Shown: one piece after another, positions 57,241 to 64,000 of the stretch | How the letters are laid out: every line of letters begins with the position of its first letter | Numbering within the stretch: position 1 is the stretch's first letter | Assembly (NCBI GenBank): GCA_039944855.1 | Contig: JBDUXZ010000020.1 | Span: 124,001 to 188,000 of the forward strand | Length of the DNA: 64,000 nucleotides | Origin: Rhodothermales bacterium | GTDB lineage: Bacteria; Bacteroidota; Rhodothermia; Rhodothermales; JANQRZ01 | Direction: 5' to 3' | Program-made: the position numbers and the translations under genes | The notes under the pieces: model-generated | Told to the model about the DNA's origin: nothing | Databases searched by the model: none | The model's input: the letters and a program-made list of their open reading frames with translations, nothing else

Positions 57241-58344
57241 ATGAAACGCCTCCTCCTGCTTTCCCTCACGCTGCTTCTCACCACGGCGACCTTCGCACAG
57301 GCGCAGCGGATGCCGATCACCACGACCTCCGACGCCGCCCGCGTCCACTACGTCCAGGGCGAGCACGCCACGGGCAACGTCGACTTCGAGCGCGCCCGCG
57401 CGCACTTCGACGCCGCCCTCGCTGCCGACCCCGGCTTCGCGATGGCGCACGTCTACCGCGCCATCCTCTCCGGCGGCGACGAGCGCGACGAGCACGTGCG
57501 CCACGCGACGGCCCACGCCGCGCAGGCTTCGGAGGCCGAGCGCCAGATGATCGAGTCCTACGCGGCCAACCTCCGCGAGGACCACGACCGCGAAGCCACG
57601 CTCCTCACGACCATTGCGGAGCGCTTCCCGAGCGACCCGATGCCGATGTTCTGGTGGGCCAACACCGAGTCCAACCGGGGCAACCACGCCGAGGCCGTCG
57701 CCGCCGCCCGGCGCGCGCTCGCCGCCGATCCGTCATTCGCCCCGGCCTACAACCTCATCGGCTATGCCGAGGTCGCACGCGGCGACCTGGCCGCCGCCGA
57801 GCAAGCCTTCCGCGACTACATCCGCCTCGCGCCCGACGAGGCGAACCCCTACGACTCGTTCGGCGAGTTCTACCTCAACCAGGGCAAGCTCGACGAGGCG
57901 GAGAAGCAGTACGAGATGGCCCTCACGAAGGACCCGGAGTTCACGAATGCCCGCGCCATGCTCGTCCGCATCGCCGTCATGCAGGCGAGCGAGGACCACA
58001 TCGCGGCCCTCAACCGCCAAGACACCGACGCCTTCGTGGACTTCTTCACCGCCAGCGCCGTGGAGTCGCCGTCCGACGGCTCGCAGGCGGTCGGGCGCGA
58101 GGCGATCCGTGAGAACGTCGCCAACTTCCTCGCCGCCGGCGAGGCGTCCGTTGAGCTCGTGCCTCAGGAAATCCAGCCGATGGGCGACGGCTACGCCTAC
58201 CAACGCGCCGGTGTCACGATGCGCCTCGACGGAGCCGTCGTGCAGCAGGGCATCATCAGCCGCGTCTGGGTCGAGACGGACGACGGATGGAAGATCGCCC
58301 GTGACACGTGGACTTCGGCCCCGGTATCTGCCGGCACTCGCTGA
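57241..58344 (+). CDS. Secreted TPR protein with C-terminal NTF2/SnoaL-like domain (paralogue 2)
   Basis: A 367-residue protein with the same plan as the preceding gene: signal MKRLLLLSLTLLLTTATFAQ, TPR helices (DFERARAHFDAALAADPGFA, AEQAFRDYIRLAPDEANPYD, KLDEAEKQYEMALTKDPEFT), and a C-terminal DUF4440-like fold (AALNRQDTDAFVDFFTASAV, GREAIRENVANFLAAG, VETDDGWKIARDTW). The start was moved to the ATG that begins the signal peptide. Tandem duplication with the previous gene is evident. The terminal domain retains the W/K pattern of NTF2-like proteins (DGWKI). Confidence 0.75.
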   Translation: MKRLLLLSLTLLLTTATFAQAQRMPITTTSDAARVHYVQGEHATGNVDFERARAHFDAALAADPGFAMAHVYRAILSGGDERDEHVRHATAHAAQASEAERQMIESYAANLREDHDREATLLTTIAERFPSDPMPMFWWANTESNRGNHAEAVAAARRALAADPSFAPAYNLIGYAEVARGDLAAAEQAFRDYIRLAPDEANPYDSFGEFYLNQGKLDEAEKQYEMALTKDPEFTNARAMLVRIAVMQASEDHIAALNRQDTDAFVDFFTASAVESPSDGSQAVGREAIRENVANFLAAGEASVELVPQEIQPMGDGYAYQRAGVTMRLDGAVVQQGIISRVWVETDDGWKIARDTWTSAPVSAGTR

Positions 58345-58414
58345 CCCAACCTGATCGTGGAGGCCGGGCCCCCTCGCCCCCCTCTCTTCTCACGCCAAGT
58401 AAACCCGAAACCCC

Positions 58415-58903
58415 ATGAACCGCTTCCTCCTGTTCCTCTTCGTCCTCACTCTGGGTGCGTGTCAGACACCCGAGACGGAGACCGTCGAGCCGACGGCCGC
58501 ACCCGTCACGAACGCCTCCGACCCTGCCGACGACCGCGCGGCACTCCAGGCGATGACCGCGACCTACCAGACCGCCATCCGTGCCGGGGACCACGCCGCG
58601 ATTGCAGCGCTCCACGCCGACGACGCGGTGATCCAGCCCGCGAACAGCCCTGCCGAACGAGGCCGCGCGGCGCTCGACGCCTACTTCGAGGCCACCGACA
58701 GCGAGCCCGAAGACCTCACGTTCACGACCGACGACCTCGTGATCGCGGAGTCGGGTGACTTGGCCTACGAGGTCGGCACGACGACCGGGCCGGGCGTGGC
58801 AGGCAAGTACCTCACCGTCTTCCGCCGCACGCCCGCCGGCTGGCGCATCGTGGCCGACTCGTGGAGCGACGACACCCCGCCGGCCGGCGGCTCAGACGGC
58901 TAA
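58415..58903 (+). CDS. DUF4440/SnoaL-like lipoprotein
   Basis: A 162-residue lipoprotein, MNRFLLFLFVLTLGAC, with a stand-alone NTF2-like fold: LQAMTATYQTAIRAGDHAAI, HADDAVIQPANSPAERGRAALDAY, and KYLTVFRRTPAGWRIVADSW. It looks like the C-terminal domain of the two preceding TPR proteins without the TPR part. Members often bind small hydrophobic molecules. It ends 62 bp before the dioxygenase gene. Confidence 0.82.
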   Translation: MNRFLLFLFVLTLGACQTPETETVEPTAAPVTNASDPADDRAALQAMTATYQTAIRAGDHAAIAALHADDAVIQPANSPAERGRAALDAYFEATDSEPEDLTFTTDDLVIAESGDLAYEVGTTTGPGVAGKYLTVFRRTPAGWRIVADSWSDDTPPAGGSDG

Positions 58904-58964
58904 ACCCGGTAGGGCCAAGACACATCGCGTCCCTACGCATCGTCCCGACCAAACGAGGTTCCTC

Positions 58965-59636
58965 ATGGCTACGTCCAAGAAAATGAACCGCCGCGCGATG
59001 CTCCACGCCAGCCTCGGCGTCGGTGTCGGCGTGCTCGGCGCGGGCTTCATGCCCGGCGCGCGACCCGCGGAAGGCTGCGAGACGCCTGCCCAGACCGAAG
59101 GCCCGTTCTTCCCCACGCGCCCACCCATCGACAACGACATCGACCTCACGACGATCCGGGGCCGGGCGGACCGCGCCGAGGGCGTCGTCATCGGCATCAG
59201 CGGGCAGGTCCTCGATGAGGGCCTCCAGCCCGTCCCCGGCGCGCTCGTGGACATCTGGCAGGCTAACCGTCACGGCCGCTACGCCCACGAGGCCGACCCC
59301 AACCCGGCCCCGCTCGACCCCGCCTTCCAGGGCTCGGCCCAGCTCCGCACCGACGCCGAGGGCCGCTACCGCTTTACGACCATCATCCCCGGCGCGTACC
59401 CCGCCGCCGAGGGCTGGATGCGCCCGCCGCACATCCACTTCAAGGTGGCGCGGCGTGGCTTCCACGAACTCATCACGCAGATGTACTTCGCGGGCGAGGC
59501 GCTCAACGACGCTGACCGGCTGCTCCAGGCCGTCCCCGAGCGCGAGCGGCTCGTCGTGACACTCATGGATGGAGAACCGCACGACGTGCCGGCCAAGACG
59601 GGCGTCTTCAACATCGTGCTCCAACGTGTCGCCTGA
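58965..59636 (+). CDS. Intradiol ring-cleavage dioxygenase family protein, exported
   Basis: A 223-residue protein of the protocatechuate/catechol dioxygenase fold. The four iron ligands are all present: Tyr106 (GRYAHEAD), Tyr145 (PGAYPAAEG), His156 and His158 (RPPHIHFKV). The 39-residue Tyr-Tyr spacing is as in protocatechuate 3,4-dioxygenase. The N-terminus MNRRAMLHASLGVGVGVLGA has a twin-arginine-like signal, so the cofactor may be inserted before export. TEGPFFP is also typical. The aromatic substrate is unknown and no ring-degradation operon adjoins. Confidence 0.88.
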   Translation: MATSKKMNRRAMLHASLGVGVGVLGAGFMPGARPAEGCETPAQTEGPFFPTRPPIDNDIDLTTIRGRADRAEGVVIGISGQVLDEGLQPVPGALVDIWQANRHGRYAHEADPNPAPLDPAFQGSAQLRTDAEGRYRFTTIIPGAYPAAEGWMRPPHIHFKVARRGFHELITQMYFAGEALNDADRLLQAVPERERLVVTLMDGEPHDVPAKTGVFNIVLQRVA

Positions 59637-59701
59637 GCGCGGTACCGACAGTGCTCAGGCAGAGCGCCACCTTTCACTGACCATGTAAAGAGGTAAATCG
59701 A

Positions 59702-59983
59702 ATGGCAACACTCATCGCCTTTCACGAAGTCGAGGACGGAGATCACTGGGTCAACGCCTGGCACGGTGGGGCCGGTAGCCGGCAGGAGATGTTCGGCCAG
59801 ATCGGCGCGACGGCCCGCATCTTTCGGGACCCGGAGCACCCCCATGTGACGGGGGTCCTCCTCGAGGTGCCGGACATGGACCGGTTCCAAGCCTTCATGG
59901 CCACCGACGAGGTCGCGCAGGCCATGAAAGAAGACCGACTGAAGGTCGAGACCGTGCGGGTGCTGGCGGAGGTCGCGCCGTAG
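59702..59983 (+). CDS. Small protein, possibly dimeric alpha-beta barrel
   Basis: A 93-residue soluble protein, MATLIAFHEVEDGDHWVNAW, with a beta-alpha-beta pattern (TGVLLEVPDMDRFQAFMATDEVAQAMKEDRL) like EthD or antibiotic-biosynthesis-monooxygenase folds. No catalytic residue stands out. It lies between the dioxygenase and the RidA-like gene, all on the same strand. I do not recognise a specific family. Confidence 0.6.
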   Translation: MATLIAFHEVEDGDHWVNAWHGGAGSRQEMFGQIGATARIFRDPEHPHVTGVLLEVPDMDRFQAFMATDEVAQAMKEDRLKVETVRVLAEVAP

Positions 59984-60133
59984 CGGACCGGAAATGCGGC
60001 TCGCGCTTCTCCCTGCACCGGCAATGCCACGCGCGAGCCGCTCGTGGCTTTCCAGGAGCCGGCCTGATTCGGCGAACCACCGGCGGAGCTCGGTCAGAGT
60101 ATCGCCGCCCACCCATTTATCAGACGAAATACC

Positions 60134-60529
60134 ATGAGCAAACCGGACTACTTCCACCTGCGACCGGACGTCGAAAAGGCCTACGGCTACGCGCACGCCG
60201 TGCGGATCGGCGATGATATCAAGGTCTCCGGCGCGGTCAGCATGGACGACGAGGGGAATCCGACCGCCGTCGGCGACCTGGAGCAGCAGATGCGGAACGT
60301 CTACGCCGATCTGCGCAAGGTTCTGGAGCACTACGGCTGCACGTTCGCCGACGTCGTCGTCGAGAACGTCTTCACGACGGACATGGCTCGGTTTCTCGAA
60401 GCAGCCTCGTACCGAGGCACGGTCTACACCGAGCAGTTCCCGACCGGAAGCTGGCTCGAGGTGAAAGGGCTCGCCCTGCCCGAATTCCTGATCGAGATCG
60501 AGATCGAGGCACACAAGTCCGGAGCGTGA
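60134..60529 (+). CDS. RidA/YjgF/UK114-family protein
   Basis: A 131-residue member of the RidA superfamily: YGYAHAVRIGDDIKVSGAVS, LEQQMRNVYADLRKVLEHYG, VVENVFTTDMARF and the C-terminal LIEIEIEAH. RidA enzymes hydrolyse reactive imine/enamine intermediates. The catalytic Arg of the classical site is not obvious in the expected position (EQFPTGSWLEVKGLA replaces the usual P-A-R-S-x-V), so this is probably an atypical subgroup. Confidence 0.85.
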   Translation: MSKPDYFHLRPDVEKAYGYAHAVRIGDDIKVSGAVSMDDEGNPTAVGDLEQQMRNVYADLRKVLEHYGCTFADVVVENVFTTDMARFLEAASYRGTVYTEQFPTGSWLEVKGLALPEFLIEIEIEAHKSGA

Positions 60530-60603
60530 GGCGCACGTGCGCCGCTACCACTCGCCTTCTCCCTTCCACCCACCCTCCCTTTCGCACACACCCCCCCAGA
60601 ACC

Positions 60604-61905
60604 ATGAACCAGACCATCGTCATCACCGGCTGCAGCTCCGGCTTCGGCTACGACCTCGCCCTAAAGCTCGCCCGCGGCGGCGACCGCGTCTATGCTACGA
60701 TGCGGGCGCCCGACGGCAAGAACGCCGAGGCCGCCCACTCCCTCAGCGACCTCGCGGGCGCCGAGAACCTCGACCTCCGCATCCTCGACCTCGACGTGAC
60801 CTCCGACGCCTCCGTGGACGCCGCCGCGGCGACCGTACACGACGAATCCGGCGCGGCCGACGTCGTCGTCAACAACGCCGGGCAGATGTTTGGCGGCTTC
60901 ACCGAAGCGTTCACCTCCAGCGAACTCGCGCACCAGCTCGACGTCAACGTCGTCGGCGTGCACCGCGTCCACCGGGCCTTCCTGCCCGCGATGCGGAAGG
61001 CGGGGTCGGGCCTCGTCGTCAACATCAGCTCGACGGCCGGGCGCGCGGCAATTCCGTTCTTCGGGATCTACCACGCCTCGAAGTGGGGGCTCGAGGGCTA
61101 CACGCAGGCCCTCCGTGGCGAGCTCGCTTCGTCGGGCGTAGACGTCGTGATCGTGGAGCCGGGGCCGTTCGAAACGGAGTTGTTCCCGAACCTCGTAGCG
61201 CCCGAGGACGCGGACGACCGCACGGCGACCTACCCGGCCGTCGTCCACGAGACGTTCGCGGGGATGGGCGAAGCCTTCCAGGGTTTCTTCACCGACCCCG
61301 ACGTCCCGACCGACCCCGCAATCGTTGTGGACGCGATTGCCGATCTCATTGCGATGGCGCCGGGTACGCGCCCGCTCCGCACGTGCCTCGGCATGGACCT
61401 CGGCGTCCGCGAACGGAACGCCGTCCTTGACCCGCTCGACGCCGGATTGCTCGAATCGATGGGCATGGCCGAGTTCGCGACGCTGGCCGTCTCGGCACCC
61501 GGCACGAACGGTCAGGACGACGGCCGCGTCACGTTCGTCTTCGAGCAGTCTGCCACGGGGCCGCGCACCTTCGCCGGGACGTTCGAAGCGTCCGGTGCGA
61601 TCTCGGACACGGGCCGCACGGAGGACACCCTAGACGTGTCCAGTGCAGAGGGGGCCAATCCGATGGTGGCGACGTTCCGCCGGACGGTCACGGGCGAGAA
61701 GGGAACCCTCGTCCTCATCGGCGACGCGACGGTAAACCTCGCCAACCCGGCCACCGCCGAGGTGACGGGGTCGTGGCGCGTCGAGAGCGGGACGGGCGCC
61801 TATGCCGGCCGGGCGGGCTCGGGTGAGGTCTCCGGCACGGCCGACTTCACGCTCGACCGGCCCCACGGGACCCTCCGCTACCTCGGCGACCTGGAGCCAG
61901 CCTGA
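60604..61905 (+). CDS. Short-chain dehydrogenase fused to a C-terminal beta domain
   Basis: A 433-residue protein. Residues 1-290 are a classical SDR: TGCSSGFGYDLALKLARGG, NNAG near 90, NISSTAGRAA, Tyr156/Lys160 in YHASK, and VEPGPFETELF. From about 300 to 433 there is a separate beta-rich, Gly/Thr-rich domain (TFAGTFEASGAISDTGRTED, GTGAYAGRAGSGEVSGTADF), like DUF3224/allene-oxide-cyclase-type barrels. The domains are linked in one frame with no break. The start was set at the cofactor-binding N-terminus. Substrate unknown. Confidence 0.85.
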   Translation: MNQTIVITGCSSGFGYDLALKLARGGDRVYATMRAPDGKNAEAAHSLSDLAGAENLDLRILDLDVTSDASVDAAAATVHDESGAADVVVNNAGQMFGGFTEAFTSSELAHQLDVNVVGVHRVHRAFLPAMRKAGSGLVVNISSTAGRAAIPFFGIYHASKWGLEGYTQALRGELASSGVDVVIVEPGPFETELFPNLVAPEDADDRTATYPAVVHETFAGMGEAFQGFFTDPDVPTDPAIVVDAIADLIAMAPGTRPLRTCLGMDLGVRERNAVLDPLDAGLLESMGMAEFATLAVSAPGTNGQDDGRVTFVFEQSATGPRTFAGTFEASGAISDTGRTEDTLDVSSAEGANPMVATFRRTVTGEKGTLVLIGDATVNLANPATAEVTGSWRVESGTGAYAGRAGSGEVSGTADFTLDRPHGTLRYLGDLEPA

Positions 61906-61914
61906 ATGAGATAG

Positions 61915-62025
61915 GATCTCTGGGAACCCGGTCCGGGATTCATCACCGGCGTGATCCTTTCGCCCGATGACGGCCCGGCGTATCTGACCGGTCTCGGCAA
62001 CGCGTTGGTCCGACTGCCCCGCTGA
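61915..62025 (+). pseudogene. Gene remnant: C-terminal fragment of a propeller-like protein
   Basis: A short open stretch without start codon, preceded by an in-frame TAG, encodes LWEPGPGFITGVILSPDDGP and ends in AYLTGLGNALVRLPR-stop. The GVxLSPDDGPAYLTG pattern is typical of the last blades of an NHL/WD40-type propeller. No upstream part remains, since the SDR fusion gene ends 10 bases before. Likely a relic of gene loss. Confidence 0.5.
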
Positions 62026-62090
62026 GTCAGGGCGATGTGCTTCCTTTCACACACATCTGGCTGCGAGAGCCCCCGCAACCCGCGCGCCTG

Positions 62091-62165
62091 TGGGCAGTGA
62101 GGGACTCGAACCCCCGACCCCCTCGGTGTAAACGAGGTGCTCTAAACCAACTGAGCTAACCGCCC
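62091..62165 (-). tRNA. tRNA-Val (anticodon TAC)
   Basis: Acceptor GGGCGGT pairs with ACTGCCC (one G-T pair). Anticodon stem CCTCG/CGAGG with loop TTTACAC reads TAC. T-arm GGTTCGAGTCC-like sequence is present. CCA is not encoded. Confidence 0.95.
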
Positions 62166-62206
62166 GGAAACGGGAGTGGCGAGCGACGCGATGGTCGCTC
62201 GCCACC

Positions 62207-62282
62207 TGGAGCGGGAAACGGGATTCGAACCCGCGACCCTCAGCTTGGGAAGCTGATGCTCTACCAACTGAGCTATTCCCGC
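62207..62282 (-). tRNA. tRNA-Gly (anticodon CCC)
   Basis: Acceptor GCGGGAA / TTCCCGC, discriminator T, CCA encoded. Anticodon stem TCAGC/GCTGA with loop TTCCCAA reads CCC, decoding GGG. It precedes tRNA-Val on the same strand. Confidence 0.95.
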
Positions 62283-62381
62283 CTGCGAAACGGGGGCAGC
62301 ACCCCCGCGAAAGGACGACCAACTTAATCGCATTCTCTGCGAAAGTCAACCCGAGCGGCCCCCTCAGCTAGCACCTTGACC

Positions 62382-62389
62382 TATATTTC
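62382..62389 (+). promoter_or_regulatory. -7 promoter box for rpmH-rnpA
   Basis: TATATTTC (7 of 8 to TAnnTTTG) about 98 bases before rpmH, in the gap after the tRNA-Gly 5' end. Confidence 0.5.
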
Positions 62390-62486
62390 TACGCTCTGCC
62401 CGCCCCACTGCTACGGCTCTACGCCCGGCTCGTGCGGCGGCGTGTCCAACTTAGTCTTCTGCCTCGCCCAACGCTCGAAAGTTGTC

Positions 62487-62642
62487 ATGAAAAGAACGTA
62501 TCAGCCGAGCCGCCGCAAGCGCGCCAACAAGCACGGATACCGCGCACGGATGGCCACCAAGAACGGCCGCAAGCTCCTGGCCCGACGCCGCGCCAAAGGC
62601 CGCAAGCGCCTCACCATCAGCGACGCGAAGCCGGGCAAGTAG
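62487..62642 (+). CDS. rpmH: 50S ribosomal protein L34
   Basis: A 51-residue highly basic protein, [20 protein letters not shown], with [21 protein letters not shown]. It is the universal L34, followed 20 bp later by rnpA. In many bacteria rpmH adjoins dnaA; here it lies about 24 kb to the right of it. Confidence 0.97.
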   Translation: MKRTYQPSRRKRANKHGYRARMATKNGRKLLARRRAKGRKRLTISDAKPGK

Positions 62643-62662
62643 GCCCCGGCCCGCGCGCCCCG

Positions 62663-63103
62663 ATGCCCGCCGACGACCACGCCCGCCGGAACACCCTCCC
62701 CCGCTCCCTCCGCCTCAAGCGGCAGCGCCTCATCCGCGCGCTCTTCGACCGCGACCAGAGCGAGGTTCGGTCGGTCCGTTCGGGCGGCCTCGTCGTACGC
62801 TACCGTCTCGCACCACACGACGATGTCGGGCAGCGCGTCCCGCTCCAAGCCGGTTTCACGACCGGCCGGCAGATCGGCTCGAAGCCGGTGCGCAACCGGA
62901 TCAAGCGGGTGATGCGCGAGCATTTCCGCGTCCACCGGCACGCGCTGTCCGACCTCTTCGCGTCCCGGCCCAACACGCTGACGCTGATGTTTCTCTACCG
63001 CGGGAAACCGGACGGCGCGGCGGGCGCTATCGCGCGGGACCTCCCTGCGGCGCTCCGCAAAATCGAGGGTGCCTTCGCGCACGCCGATGCACCAGCGGAG
63101 TGA
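62663..63103 (+). CDS. rnpA: Ribonuclease P protein component
   Basis: A 146-residue basic protein of RNase P, which trims tRNA 5' leaders with its RNA partner. LRLKRQRLIRALFDRDQSEV, AGFTTGRQIGSKPVRNRIKR (the RNR box) and VMREHFRVHRHAL are diagnostic. N-terminal MPADDHARRN is an extension of about ten residues. It follows rpmH with 20 bp between. Confidence 0.93.
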   Translation: MPADDHARRNTLPRSLRLKRQRLIRALFDRDQSEVRSVRSGGLVVRYRLAPHDDVGQRVPLQAGFTTGRQIGSKPVRNRIKRVMREHFRVHRHALSDLFASRPNTLTLMFLYRGKPDGAAGAIARDLPAALRKIEGAFAHADAPAE

Positions 63104-63214
63104 GGGCGCGTGAACTTTCCGGGCGAGCGGAACAGCCATTTTGAGGGGCCGTATCGCGCCCGATTCTCCAGAGGTTTTTCGATGCGCACCACGCGCACTT
63201 GTTAGCGAGGGATT

Positions 63215-64000
63215 TTGAATCAGGAACCAGGGCTCGACCGCAGCACCGTCATCGGGATCGTGCTTATCACGATGATCATGGGGGTGTGGCTCGTCTATTT
63301 CAGCCCCCAGCCTCCGGCCGAACCGCCGCAAGACGCTCCGGTCGCGACTGAATCACTGGAAGCGGAGGAGCCTGCAGTCATCGGCCCGCAACAGGCGCAG
63401 CGCTTCCCGCTCGATTCCTCGTTCGCCGCGGCGTCGCAGGGGAGCGAGGAACTGGTCACGGTCTCGAACGGGCTCTATCGCGCGCAGTTTTCGACGAAGG
63501 GCGCGACGCTGCAGTCGTACAAACTCGTCGACTACGACGTCGCCGGGGAGCAGAACGAGCCCGTCGAGATGGTGTCGTCGGAGAACGGCGCGCTCGCGCT
63601 CGCCTTCACCCCGCCGCAGGGGCAGTACGTCGATACCCGCTCGCTCTACTACGAGACGCCAGGCTTCGAGGGCGACTCGCTCGTTGTCAGCGAGGAACCG
63701 CGTGAGCTTGTGTTCGAAGTGGCCGTGCCCGGCGGCACGCTCCGGCAGGTCTACACGTTTACGCCCGATTCGTACGAGGTCGGGATGCGCGTCGAAGAGG
63801 TGGGCACCGACATCCTGACCAGTTCGGGCGGGTACGAAGTGGTATGGGACGGCGGCATCCCCTTCGCCGAGGCCGGCGGAAGCCAAGAAGCGGCAGCGTC
63901 CGGAGCCTACGCCCGGAGCGGCGGCGAAGTCGAGGCCATCGACCTGATGAAGGACGCGAGCGGCTCGCAGCGGCTCAACGGGAACGTGGACTGGGTCGCC
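63215..64000 (+). CDS. yidC: Membrane protein insertase YidC, N-terminal part (TTG start, cut by window end)
   Basis: An open frame of 262 codons to the window edge. It starts with TTG (63215), giving MNQEPGLDRSTVIGIVLITM: a short cytosolic N-terminus and first membrane helix (about 11-29). A periplasmic P1 beta-sandwich domain follows, with VSNGLYRAQFSTKGATLQSY and the LVFEVAVPGGTLRQVYTFTP strand. An in-frame TAG at 63203-63205 limits upstream choices; the next ATG falls inside the helix. Position after rpmH-rnpA supports YidC. No yidD lies between rnpA and yidC. Confidence 0.93.
   Translation, partial: MNQEPGLDRSTVIGIVLITMIMGVWLVYFSPQPPAEPPQDAPVATESLEAEEPAVIGPQQAQRFPLDSSFAAASQGSEELVTVSNGLYRAQFSTKGATLQSYKLVDYDVAGEQNEPVEMVSSENGALALAFTPPQGQYVDTRSLYYETPGFEGDSLVVSEEPRELVFEVAVPGGTLRQVYTFTPDSYEVGMRVEEVGTDILTSSGGYEVVWDGGIPFAEAGGSQEAAASGAYARSGGEVEAIDLMKDASGSQRLNGNVDWVA

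Noticed and set aside
63104-63214. yidD between rnpA and yidC
   Set aside because: The 111-bp gap is too short for YidD and no fitting frame or its conserved motif is present.
1-64000. CRISPR array or restriction/defence island
   Set aside because: No regularly spaced direct repeats, Cas genes or methylase/restriction pairs are visible; the only defence-like item is the DUF559 cassette.

Overview
The window comes from the chromosome of a high-GC member of the Bacteroidota/Rhodothermota assemblage, most likely a Rhodothermales relative. This is inferred from several features: roughly two-thirds GC; a DUF4295-type gene beside rpmB-rpmG; a TonB-dependent receptor; a hybrid propeller/histidine kinase/AraC regulator; Bacteroidota-type -7 promoter boxes (TAnnTTTG); and a DnaB intein at the P-loop, as known in Rhodothermus.

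The replication origin probably lies at about 38.04-38.6 kb. dnaA and dnaN run leftwards from it, and DUF177-rpmF-plsX-fabH-fabD-fabG run rightwards. Three DnaA-box-like sites and a short AT-rich stretch lie between. Left of this point most genes are on the minus strand; right of it almost all are on the plus strand, as expected for leading-strand bias.

Layout: 0-1 kb, end of an intein and the C-terminal half of replicative helicase DnaB. 1-4.6 kb, a probable metal (zinc?) uptake unit: His/Cys protein, TonB-dependent receptor, lipoprotein. 4.7-9.5 kb, a DNA-repair island: two Fpg/Nei glycosylases, a DHH phosphoesterase and an ATP-dependent ligase. 9.6-12.1 kb, an unknown protein and a DeaD-type helicase with a hairpin in its leader. 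12.3-14.6 kb, lipoprotein, tRNA-Cys/Arg/Pro, membrane protein, and rpmB-rpmG-DUF4295. 14.7-19.4 kb, envelope genes. 19.6-25.3 kb, GMC oxidoreductase, an inverted-repeat-bounded DUF559 nuclease cassette, AidB-like dehydrogenase, DinB-like protein and SGNH hydrolase. 25.3-33.1 kb, a housekeeping block (coaBC, rpoZ, gmk, yicC, tRNA-Ser, frr, pyrH, tsf, rpsB, rpsI, rplM). 33.3-35.2 kb, ECF sigma and a probable anti-sigma protein. 35.2-44 kb, dnaN, dnaA, oriC and the fatty-acid synthesis cluster. 44-50.6 kb, second DEAD helicase, ChaN lipoprotein, M49-like peptidase, lipoprotein, luciferase-like oxidoreductase and a 53-aa membrane protein. 51-62 kb, a 1439-aa one-protein two-component system, a lone receiver, three related secreted NTF2-like proteins, an intradiol dioxygenase, a RidA-like protein and an SDR fusion. 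62-64 kb, tRNA-Val/Gly, rpmH, rnpA and the start of yidC.

Two repeat families are scattered in gene gaps: seven copies of a ~28-bp palindrome and two copies of a 120-160-bp element with inverted ends. The most unusual item is the ~480-bp cassette at 21.7-22.2 kb, in which a DUF559 endonuclease-like gene is bounded by 38-bp inverted repeats that each carry their own hairpin.
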